Source: Gemmatimonadaceae bacterium (GTDB taxonomy: Bacteria > Gemmatimonadota > Gemmatimonadetes > Gemmatimonadales > Gemmatimonadaceae). From it: a DNA stretch of 64,000 bases. The stretch is taken from contig DASQFN010000114.1 of NCBI GenBank assembly GCA_035633115.1, forward strand, positions 124,001 to 188,000, given 5' to 3'. Position numbers and translations under genes: made by a program. Shown one piece after another: positions 34,480 through 41,352 of this stretch (its first letter is position 1; every line of letters begins with the position of its first letter). The notes beneath the pieces are model-generated. The model made no database searches. It saw nothing but the letters and a program-made list of their open reading frames with translations, and was not told the origin of the DNA.

Positions 34480-34610
34480 TGAGTAGCTTGGCGCAGTGAT
34501 ACGTCTTGGAGAGTCGGCAAAGTTTGCAGCGTGCCTGCGACTTTTCGTGATGCGCCGCAGGATATTCAGGCGACCTAGTCTGTAGTTAGGCTGACACAAA
34601 CCTTTGCTGA

Positions 34611-35489
34611 ATGGCATACATTCGAGAGAATCTCCGGCTCCAAGAACTGGTCGCAATTGTACGGGAGAACGAGGCATTCTATCGCGAGTTCGTGGGATTC
34701 GTGAAGGCCGAAGGCTACCCTGATGTCCACGCGTTCGTTCGTGAGTCATCAGATACACGTGCGGAAGCAATAATCGCGAAGTACCTGAACTCAGCTGGAA
34801 AGGCCAAGCTCTTTGACGGCTTGCTCAGGCCCTATTCAGACCCCAAGGCAAGGTGGTACTTCCTTGCTTGGATGCTTCGGGACGCTCCTGCCCAGCGCTT
34901 AGGGCCACTGCTCAGCGGGCTTCCCGGGAAGTCGCTGACGTCGCGAAAGGCCTATCTTCTGAACCAGATCCGCAAGTTTGTAGAGCCGCTCTTCCCCAAT
35001 CCTGATAGCTGGGATTGGCCGGCAATTTCTGAAGTAATGCTCGCGCGTCTGGAGGGAAGCCGGAGAGCGCTAAAGGGAACTCTTTTCGAAGAAATCATCC
35101 GACGGAATCTCCGCGCACTCTTCGAGGCGCATGGCATCGCGCTCTCAATTAGCGACGGCGAGATTCGGATTCATGATGAAACCTATGACGTTCGGATTTC
35201 CGGCCCGCAGGGGAGTATTCTGATGCCGGTTAAGACTCGCGAAACGATGGGAGGTGGACACGCTCTTCTTTTCACGCGCGACATTCATAAGTCCATCACC
35301 GTCGCTGAGGACAACGGCTATCGTTGCGTTCCGATCGTTATCGCAGAATCGTGGGGAGGCGACCTCTCAAGCCTACGCTGCGAGAAGCATATCTACATCC
35401 AAGCGAATCCCAACCAAATTGCGGCAATCGAACCACAACTCGTCAGCCAACTGACTCTCTTGCTGCCGTATTTCTCAGCCCTGCTCTAA
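34611..35489 (+). CDS. Candidate type II restriction endonuclease
   Basis: Assignment rests mainly on position: it converges with a DNA methyltransferase and overlaps its stop by 4 bases. This 292-residue protein has no signal or membrane segment. A helical N-terminal half precedes a nuclease-like region with GTLFEEIIRRNLRALF (E160, E161), TYDVRIS (D193) and SILMPVKTRE (K208), roughly the order E...D...xxK of PD-(D/E)xK enzymes, though the residue two before the Lys is Pro, not acidic. GGGHALLFTRDI follows. It shows no close likeness to any enzyme I know, so cut site and class are unknown. The flanking 131 bases after ndh hold no gene. Confidence 0.6.
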   Translation: MAYIRENLRLQELVAIVRENEAFYREFVGFVKAEGYPDVHAFVRESSDTRAEAIIAKYLNSAGKAKLFDGLLRPYSDPKARWYFLAWMLRDAPAQRLGPLLSGLPGKSLTSRKAYLLNQIRKFVEPLFPNPDSWDWPAISEVMLARLEGSRRALKGTLFEEIIRRNLRALFEAHGIALSISDGEIRIHDETYDVRISGPQGSILMPVKTRETMGGGHALLFTRDIHKSITVAEDNGYRCVPIVIAESWGGDLSSLRCEKHIYIQANPNQIAAIEPQLVSQLTLLLPYFSALL

Positions 35490-36355
35490 CCCTCCACCGC
35501 GAGGGTCAATTGGCTGGCAAGACGTTGTTCGGACATTCGACAATAGTCTTCATTGGAGTCGATTCCTACGTAATTGCGGCTGAGCCGTTGAGCTACAACG
35601 GCCGTAGTTCCGCTACCAAGGAATGGGTCCAACACTATCCCGTTCTTGGGGCAACCGGCCTTCAGACAAACCTCCACGAGGTCTTCTGGAAAAACCGCAA
35701 AATGCGCGTCCGGGAATTTCGACAGCGGTATTCTCCAAACGGTACGGCGGTTTCTACCATTTGGATGAAAGGCTTGATCCCACCGCGCGTTGTGCAAATT
35801 CGAGTTCCCCCCATTCTTGCCCGCTTCGGGTGTTCCACCGCGCTTGCCAAAGTGCCCTCGTCCTCCCCGCATTTTGGTTTCGGGTGAAAACGTAATGTGC
35901 GGCTCGCGGACGGCGTCTGCGTCGTAGAAATAGTCTTTGGCTCTCGAAAAAAAGAAGACGTACTCGTGATCGGTGGTTGGTCTGGTTCGTACGGAGGATG
36001 GCATGGCATTGGCCTTGTGCCAAATGATGTCGGAACGCAGGAGCCATCCCGAGGATTGGAGTGCGAGAGCAACCCGCCAAGGCATTCCGAGCAACTGTCC
36101 GTCGAAATATTTGTCCCCGAGATTGAGCCAGAACGTGCCGTTGGTCTTGAGAATGCGACGGCACTCTTCGAAAACACTGACCAATGCACCGACGTACTCT
36201 TCGGGAGATGATTCACAACCAATCTGGCTTGGCCCTCCGTAGTCTCTCTGGAGATAATAGGGTGGGCTGGTGACAACACAGTCGACGGAGTTGTCGGGGA
36301 ACGACTTCAGCACCTCGCGCGCGTCACCACGGACGACAGAGTTTGTACTAAACAC
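35486..36355 (-). CDS. DNA methyltransferase of restriction-modification system (m4C/m6A, beta group)
   Basis: The GTG at 36355 has aaggag 5 bases upstream and gives 289 residues; a longer frame to 36508 would run over the preceding gene. Motif IV is SPPY (residues 30-33), early in the protein. Motif I (DPFLGSGTTAVVA) with YVGID is near the C-terminus, the order of the beta class. SPPY suggests N4-cytosine methylation, although SPPY also occurs in some adenine enzymes. A variable central part (residues about 110-220, rich in GGRGHFGKRGG-type sequence) would recognise the DNA site. It overlaps the RHH gene at its start and the putative endonuclease at its end. Confidence 0.9.
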   Translation of the reverse strand: MFSTNSVVRGDAREVLKSFPDNSVDCVVTSPPYYLQRDYGGPSQIGCESSPEEYVGALVSVFEECRRILKTNGTFWLNLGDKYFDGQLLGMPWRVALALQSSGWLLRSDIIWHKANAMPSSVRTRPTTDHEYVFFFSRAKDYFYDADAVREPHITFSPETKMRGGRGHFGKRGGTPEAGKNGGNSNLHNARWDQAFHPNGRNRRTVWRIPLSKFPDAHFAVFPEDLVEVCLKAGCPKNGIVLDPFLGSGTTAVVAQRLSRNYVGIDSNEDYCRMSEQRLASQLTLAVEG

Positions 36356-36536
36356 GGACACTCCTTCTCTTCGAACGGGGGGCTGTCTGCGTGGCTGGCG
36401 CGTGCGCCGACGGGAGTGCGGCCTGAAGTACATCAACGACGTAGTCTTGAATAGTGCGCTCATGAACGGCGGCGGCGATCTTGATCCGCCGATGCAAGTC
36501 CGTTTCAAGCTTGATGTGCAGCTGCTTATAGTCCAT
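36348..36536 (-). CDS. Small ribbon-helix-helix DNA-binding protein in RM cluster
   Basis: This 62-residue protein starts with MDYKQLHIKLETDLHRR, a beta strand and helix, followed by TIQDYVVDVLQAAL, the second helix of the ribbon-helix-helix (CopG/Arc) fold. The C-terminal 20 residues are basic and Pro-rich. It overlaps the methyltransferase start by 8 bases, so the two are co-transcribed. An operator-like site lies 6 bases upstream of its ATG. I infer that it represses its own operon and so controls methyltransferase level, as C proteins of the helix-turn-helix type do in other systems. An antitoxin role is the alternative. Confidence 0.7.
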   Translation of the reverse strand: MDYKQLHIKLETDLHRRIKIAAAVHERTIQDYVVDVLQAALPSAHAPATQTAPRSKRRSVRV

Positions 36537-36542
36537 GCGAGT

Positions 36543-36567
36543 GGGTATAGTTATACCAAATATACCC
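36543..36567 (-). promoter_or_regulatory. Operator-like triple half-site before RHH-methyltransferase genes
   Basis: The half-sites gggtata (36543-36549), tatacc (36552-36557) and tataccc (36561-36567) form overlapping inverted repeats. On the minus strand ggtata occurs twice in direct order followed by an inverted copy. The site covers the expected -10 region (tataac-like), and the ATG follows closely with no ribosome site, suggesting a leaderless transcript that is repressed by occlusion. Confidence 0.55.
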
Positions 36568-36647
36568 TGACTGAGCTGGCGCGCAATCTCGTACCCTCAG
36601 CCTAATTGTGGTTAGCCGCGCCAACAACCGTTCAATATACTGAAGGC

Positions 36648-36848
36648 ATGACAAAGATCGAGAAACTCGAGCACGAGGTTACGGCTCTTGATCCTGACGA
36701 GCTCTCGGAATTCCGGCGGTGGTTTGCAGGCTTTGATGCCGAGGCGTGGGATCAGCAACTTGAAGCTGACGCTGAATCGGGTGCCTTGGACGCATTCGTC
36801 GCCGACGAGGTCGATGCGCATCGTGCAGGACGTTCACGGCCACTTTGA
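36648..36848 (+). CDS. Type II antitoxin-like protein of toxin-antitoxin pair
   Basis: The ATG at 36648 starts MTKIEKLEHEVTALDPDEL; a longer TTG frame upstream is unlikely. The 66-residue helical protein (EFRRWFAGFDAEAWDQQLEAD) is Asp/Glu-rich and has the length and position of an antitoxin. The pattern resembles the small antitoxins that precede RelE/ParE-type toxins. A tatact box lies 10 bases upstream of the ATG. Its TGA overlaps the TTG start of the toxin by 4 bases. It runs divergently from the RHH gene across a shared promoter region of about 110 bases. Confidence 0.7.
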   Translation: MTKIEKLEHEVTALDPDELSEFRRWFAGFDAEAWDQQLEADAESGALDAFVADEVDAHRAGRSRPL

Positions 36849-37098
36849 AGTATCATGCGTCGCCACGATTTTGGCGGTGCTACGACTCCTTACCAGCGGC
36901 GGTCCGCGGACTCGCCGACAAGAACCTTGGCTTGCTCAAGGCTGACCCTCGGCACCCATCGTTGCATGTAAAGCGGGTCGGCCGGTTCTGGTCGGTGCGC
37001 GTCGGCCTCCACTATCGTGCGCTCGGTGTCGACGTCGATGATGGCATCTTGTTGGTCTGGATCGGAACACATGCGAGTACGATACCCAGGTCGGCTAA
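36845..37098 (+). CDS. RelE/ParE-fold toxin of toxin-antitoxin pair, frameshifted at C-terminus
   Basis: The TTG start is coupled to the antitoxin stop. The protein shows the RelE-like core: SPRFWRCYDSLPAAVRGLA, HPSLHVKRVGRFWSVRVGLHYRALG and WIGTHA. Members of this type cleave or block mRNA on the ribosome. The open frame continues to a stop at 37108 with the odd ending STIPRSANTR. Adding one base after 37075 gives the family ending EYDTQVG followed by TAA at 37096-37098. I therefore infer a one-base deletion (biological or assembly error). If real, the toxin may be weakened, since the EYD end is conserved in such toxins. Confidence 0.7.
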
Positions 37099-37269
37099 CA
37101 CTCGCTGAGGCTCACGGCGACAAGACGGAATTCTCTTAGCTGACGGCGAGCATGTTGCTTGGGAAGAATTGAGGCCACGACTGACAGCCTTGAATGAAAA
37201 GTGTGGGTTCAACCTCCTCGTTGTGATAGCAGTGTGCAGGGGTGGGGGCTAAGCCGGCTACTACTTCCG

Positions 37270-37744
37270 ATGGAGCCTAGTCCAGTCTGGGGTATTGTCG
37301 GTCCCACGCTGGACGTTTGGAATAGCGATTTGCGCGACGCCATGGAGGCGTTCTACCGCGAGCTTCTTACCACATTCGACATTCGCAAGGCGTTAGAAGC
37401 GGCGAATGAAAGCAAGCCCTATCAAGAGTGGGAATACATCTTGGAAGGTGCTGAAATCATGTATTGCAGAGTGTTCAATCACTATCTTAGCGAGCTCTGC
37501 GCTCCAAAGCACCTTGCAGCCCGTGAAAACGAAATCGTGGCCGAAATGGTTCGACGTAGGAACCACAGAATCGAGGTAGCGTTTGACGCGCGTGATCGTG
37601 CCCGACGCATGCTATCAAAATCACCGCGAATTCTTCGACTTCTACCGGGATAATTCTTTCATGCTGGACAAGTTGCCAGGCAATTTGAGCCGCTTCAAGT
37701 TGACGTACGATGATTGCGCCGCTGGCTACGGCTCTCCAGGGTAA
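37270..37744 (+). CDS. Unknown island protein, apparently frameshifted
   Basis: The ATG at 37270 opens a frame that stops at 37653, with an abrupt basic tail (RILRLLPG). From about 37600 the next frame reads HREFFDFYRDNSFMLDKL and ends YDDCAAGYGSPG at 37744, which looks like real protein. The most economical reading is one extra base in the run gccc near 37588-37605, giving a single protein of about 157 residues. It is mostly helical (EAFYRELLTTFDIRKALEAANESKPY) and rich in acidic residues. I recognise no family. Base composition is lower in GC than the flanking core genome. Confidence 0.45.
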
Positions 37745-37833
37745 CGACATTGTTGTAACGCTTGAGGCATCAGATGCGACCGATTAGACATCGCCTATTC
37801 CTGATCAAATATTTGCTGTTCGATCATCATAGC

Positions 37834-38991
37834 TCAGGGCATTTCTGAGAACAAATCAATCGCGATTGACTGTGGCGATCGCACAGCATGTTGCGCTACC
37901 CGGGCTAGGATCTCGGGAAGCGCGTTTCCTATTGTCTTGCGCAGTCTGCCGCCTGAGGCCTTCACGCTCCGACCGCACCCTTTGCACTTGTGCTCCATCA
38001 CAGGCGTGAAAGCGAGTTCTCCAGTGCTGAAAACTCTCTCGTTGCAATACCGACACTGGATTGCCCTAACGCGCCCGCTTAAATACGGAAGGGTGTTTTG
38101 GGCCATAAGGATGCGGACCATTGAAGGATCGATCTTGACGCCATCGATGATGACTTCAGAAAAAGTCTCATCTATTTCCTCCTCATCTTCGTCGTTCCGA
38201 AATGCGTGCACGTGAATGCCTTCCTCCTCGGCTGAAGGCCCGGTCCAAATAAGTGCGGGACTCGAACCCCAGATTTGAATCCCTCCTCGGAAGTCGCGTT
38301 GGCGAATGTTGAGCGATCTGTTGGCGCTACGGGGCGAATCGGGTTTCATACCGAAGGTTTCGCGCAGCCCGCAGATCGGATTGCCAACTCCCTTTATCGC
38401 GACCTTGAACGTCTTGCCACATGACTCGCATAAATGGCGGCTGTGCGGGTGAACACTGAACCAGTCACGATCGAGATGTGGTTCGCCACAATGTGCACAG
38501 AGCACCTGCGTCATCTCAAATCCGAAGATTGAGCTAACCAAGTAGTAAATGGCGTCGATAGCTCTCATCTCCACGCCGCCGGCTGGCATGCCAGTTCCGA
38601 CAATTCGGACAGCCGAAAAGGTATCGTCTATCTCCTTTTCGCCATTCGCCGTCCGTCTTGCGTGGACGTGTATACCCTTCTCCAGAGGTCGCCGCGTCGT
38701 ATCGTAAACTGGAGGCACTGCACCCCACAGTGCGATTCCACCTTCGTACAAGTCAATATCTATCTCGAGGATCGACTTGTCCGGCTCCCGGTGAGCAGCG
38801 CGGCATGAATCGGAACGTTGACCGTACTTCGCCGTGGCGTCGGCTTTGTGTCGCATGCACCAATAACGGGTCCCGCCGTCTCTCCGCTTGGCGACAGCAA
38901 CAATGTCACACGTTGTAGTCTGCGCGGACACAAACCGCGGCTGGGACTTGGCGCGCGAGCGTTTGCTTTGATTAGGTGTGTTCGATCGCAT
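37834..38991 (-). CDS. Unknown protein with duplicated domain plus zinc ribbon
   Basis: This 385-residue protein has two internal copies of a unit of about 130 residues (76-207 and 227-357). Each copy has a beta-rich part with GGI(A/Q)xWG, GIHVHA and EIDDTFS/EIDETFS, then a four-Cys ribbon: C165/C168/C188/C191 and C313/C316/C336/C339. All four Cys have exactly 148-residue spacing between copies. A Cys/His-rich N-terminal module precedes them (C28, C45, H48, C63, H67, with GGTRYWCMRHKADATAKYG). No signal or membrane segment is seen. I know of no described function. It lies 46 bases downstream of the Nmad2-like gene and may share the HigB/HigA transcript. Confidence 0.7.
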   Translation of the reverse strand: MRSNTPNQSKRSRAKSQPRFVSAQTTTCDIVAVAKRRDGGTRYWCMRHKADATAKYGQRSDSCRAAHREPDKSILEIDIDLYEGGIALWGAVPPVYDTTRRPLEKGIHVHARRTANGEKEIDDTFSAVRIVGTGMPAGGVEMRAIDAIYYLVSSIFGFEMTQVLCAHCGEPHLDRDWFSVHPHSRHLCESCGKTFKVAIKGVGNPICGLRETFGMKPDSPRSANRSLNIRQRDFRGGIQIWGSSPALIWTGPSAEEEGIHVHAFRNDEDEEEIDETFSEVIIDGVKIDPSMVRILMAQNTLPYLSGRVRAIQCRYCNERVFSTGELAFTPVMEHKCKGCGRSVKASGGRLRKTIGNALPEILARVAQHAVRSPQSIAIDLFSEMP

Positions 38992-39037
38992 TGGTATTCT
39001 TCTGGTTGTGAGCCTGTTTACACGCTAAATGCGGTAA

Positions 39038-39610
39038 TCAGCCTGGACGATTGGCGATGGCCGAAAGCCATTGTCTGAGTTGACCAATCTGGTCTTCCGT
39101 TAGTCGGCTACCCCACCTGCCGACTACTTCTATCGGTGAGGCGCCCTTCTTATGGAGAACGTCGCGCAGAACTTCTAACGTCTGCTTTCGCCCTAGCGCG
39201 ATTTCATCGGGCGTTCGAAGTGCAATAAGATTCCGGCCAACGACATAGTCCCTTATTCGCTCCTCGAAAGAGTTGTGATTGTCGAGCTCGTGCTGCGCGC
39301 CATCTGCGTCGATGATGATATTCCCGGTGAGCTGGCCGTCTTCCCGTTTCCGAAGGCGCTGTTTAGGGAATTGCTCGTACGCCTCACGTGCATTGATTTT
39401 GGACGCGATCTCAAATCCGGCCATCACGAATTGGTCGATTCCATACACCTTGCCAGAGATCACGAAGATGTGATCTCCGCTCCTGAGCAGCTTACGAATG
39501 TCGGGGCGGCATGCGCCAAGAGTTGGAACAGGACCAAGGTACGGGTCGTGTACGTGCCTGCCACGTTCAGGATCGTATCCGGAGCTAGTGATAAAAATCT
39601 TGCCGATCAT
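39038..39610 (-). CDS. Nmad2-like/PUA-fold candidate protein
   Basis: The ATG at 39610 (with gagg 10 bases upstream) begins MIGKIFITSSGYDPE and gives 190 residues; it lies 5 bases after the HigA/ImmA stop. The N-terminal 90 residues show the pattern TLGACRPDIRKLLRSGDHIFVISG, then YGIDQFVMAGFEIASK, which resembles nucleotide-modification-associated (Nmad2-type) domains: TLA-CKP-IR, GDW, and a YAMKV-like strand. Such domains have been linked to modified-base biology and phage defence. The C-terminal half is less clear. The match is by pattern only, so this is a hypothesis. Confidence 0.5.
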   Translation of the reverse strand: MIGKIFITSSGYDPERGRHVHDPYLGPVPTLGACRPDIRKLLRSGDHIFVISGKVYGIDQFVMAGFEIASKINAREAYEQFPKQRLRKREDGQLTGNIIIDADGAQHELDNHNSFEERIRDYVVGRNLIALRTPDEIALGRKQTLEVLRDVLHKKGASPIEVVGRWGSRLTEDQIGQLRQWLSAIANRPG

Positions 39611-39615
39611 GGTTC

Positions 39616-40737
39616 TCAATCCTCTCCTGTTGATTTCCAAGCAAGTTTCTGCTTCAGTGTGTTCCCCTGATGCGGCTCCAAGACGCCATCATGTTGCAGG
39701 CGGCCAACAACGATACCCGGCCCAATACCTTCGCTTTCCGCGAATTCATGAATGGATTCATTGGTGAATGTTTCACCACGTATGAACTCAGATAGGGCTC
39801 GTGCCGGAATAAGTGTATCTGCTGCGAAGCGATTTGCCTCCGCCTCATACTGCTGCATTTCAGGATCCACGATGCGGTCGGTGAGATCCTCGGCTGCATT
39901 ATCAATCACAAATGAGCGTTTGTTCTTATGTAGTAGGACGTGTCCTAACTCATGAAACAGGGTGAACCACATTTGGTCATCCGTCTTATAGCGAAGTGTT
40001 AGGGCAACAAGAACTCTCGTATCCGAGACCCATCGTGTGCATCCGCTTATTCCCGTATTCGGCAGTTCCGGTACCCAAACAACGGCGACGCCCGCGGCTG
40101 AACAAAGCTCTTGTACCGGATCAATGGTCGCAGCAACTCTGTTTCTAGTGAGCTTTCGTAACTCTGGCAACGATGAACGCAGTCGCCGTTCGTCGAATTC
40201 TACAAAATCGAATTCTCTCGCGATCAGCTCCGCCTCCCGCACCCATGCTGCAACCGACTCTTCCTTCGTTTTGAATCTTCTCGTTTGACGGTACGCAACT
40301 CCAGAAGCTTTCCAAACAGAGTTCCAGCTTTCTGGAGATGAAACACCAAAGAAGTTCAGGAGCACGTCTGTATTTGAACGGCCGGGCGGCAGCGTGTAAT
40401 CCAGGCGTTTCATTTCCTTTAGAGGAAACCGATGTTGCCAGTCCTCCCAATCTGCAAGAAGGGAGAGCTCGTAACGACGTGCTACCGCTTCATCAAACTT
40501 CCGCTGGAGTCCGAGCCAAAAATGCGCGGGCCTCTCAAGGACCTTTTCAAACGCGAGGGCCGTCGGCGGGCTTATTGGCGCTTTGCCATTGCAGATTTCA
40601 CTGATCGTCTTAGGTGTAAGACCGGCCCGACGCGCTAAATCCCTTTGGGACCAGCCGTAGAACTCCAGGTATTCCAGCACCTGCTCGCCAGGGTGCCGAA
40701 CGCCTTCCAATTCAACCGGTTTTTGTTGGCTAGCCAT
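39616..40737 (-). CDS. higA: HigA-type antitoxin with ImmA/IrrE metallopeptidase domain
   Basis: The ATG at 40737 overlaps the HigB stop by 8 bases and gives 373 residues; a frame six codons longer would push the overlap further. The N-terminal XRE helix-turn-helix (WSQRDLARRAGLTPKTISEI) matches the HigA/VapI type. The C-terminal domain has the zinc-peptidase motif FHELGHVLLH (about H262), typical of ImmA/IrrE. Family members bind the toxin operon promoter and neutralise the toxin; the peptidase part may be regulated by proteolysis. The middle linker is about 130 residues. The Nmad2-like gene follows by 5 bases. Confidence 0.88.
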   Translation of the reverse strand: MASQQKPVELEGVRHPGEQVLEYLEFYGWSQRDLARRAGLTPKTISEICNGKAPISPPTALAFEKVLERPAHFWLGLQRKFDEAVARRYELSLLADWEDWQHRFPLKEMKRLDYTLPPGRSNTDVLLNFFGVSSPESWNSVWKASGVAYRQTRRFKTKEESVAAWVREAELIAREFDFVEFDERRLRSSLPELRKLTRNRVAATIDPVQELCSAAGVAVVWVPELPNTGISGCTRWVSDTRVLVALTLRYKTDDQMWFTLFHELGHVLLHKNKRSFVIDNAAEDLTDRIVDPEMQQYEAEANRFAADTLIPARALSEFIRGETFTNESIHEFAESEGIGPGIVVGRLQHDGVLEPHQGNTLKQKLAWKSTGED

Positions 40738-41077
40738 GGGTATCCTCGATCCCAAGCAACTCTATACTCCTAATTGTTTTCCAGCGCTCCTTTTCATCGG
40801 AGCGGTCGGCCGGACCCTGTTCTTCAATCGGTTTCAAGAGCAGCCGATACGGTTGCTTCACGTCCATAGAAAAAATTCCAGATCTATTGCCTTTCAGCTC
40901 ATGGCACCGTTCTGGCCCCGATTTGGGCGGCCAAAAATCAGCCAGAGAATCGGCCGCGTTCAGTGCCTCGATTCTTAGCCTGATTTTCTTGCACACGTTA
41001 GTGCCGTAGTGACGTCGACACGCCGCCTCGCTCTTAAGCGCATCTCGCAGGCCTTTTTCTTTGGAGAATAACTCCAC
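40730..41077 (-). CDS. higB: HigB-type RelE-fold toxin
   Basis: This 115-residue protein (GTG start) has the RelE/HigB order: helices (GLRDALKSEAACRRHYG, KKIRLRIEAL), then RCHELKGNRSGIFSMDVKQPYRLLLKP, where basic residues line the mRNA-cutting surface. It lies directly before the HigA-like gene, the toxin-first order typical of hig modules. The ribosome site is not strong. Two copies of a 17-base operator-like palindrome are found immediately upstream, which supports autoregulation by the antitoxin. Confidence 0.85.
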   Translation of the reverse strand: MELFSKEKGLRDALKSEAACRRHYGTNVCKKIRLRIEALNAADSLADFWPPKSGPERCHELKGNRSGIFSMDVKQPYRLLLKPIEEQGPADRSDEKERWKTIRSIELLGIEDTHG

Positions 41078-41079
41078 TC

Positions 41080-41131
41080 GTTCCCCTACAGGTAACTTGT
41101 CACGGGCCTTGAATGTTACCTACAAGGTAAC
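41080..41131 (-). promoter_or_regulatory. Two operator-like palindromes upstream of higB
   Basis: Site 41115-41131 reads gttacctacaaggtaac, a perfect 6-bp arm palindrome with a 5-base spacer. Site 41080-41096 reads gttcccctacaggtaac, the same pattern with mismatches in one arm. They lie 2 and 37 bases upstream of the higB start codon, where a bound HigA-like repressor would block transcription. The remaining region to 41352 has no supported gene. Confidence 0.65.
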
Positions 41132-41352
41132 TATGTTTCCCAAACTGGACAAGGTTGAGGCCTATTTGGCGCCGCGTTGCGATTTCCCGGCCGGTGGGAG
41201 GCAAGCGTTGCGGCGCACGAAGAGAGGTGCCACGGAAACCCTCAAAATCCTAGTCGATGAAGCTCGCTTCGCTCGCTGTCTCATTAGAACCGCATGCAGC
41301 CCAGCCAGGGGCGTGAGGCGGATTCACGAACTGAATGCCGTGCAGAGGACCT

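Noticed and set aside
34480-34610. Search for integrase, transposase or attachment repeats at the island's left edge
   Set aside because: None was recognised in these bases or at the right edge, so no mobile element is called.
38255-38290. tRNA-like text (gggactcgaacccc) resembling a T-arm
   Set aside because: It lies inside the two-copy zinc-ribbon gene, and no matching acceptor, D or anticodon arms can be folded around it.
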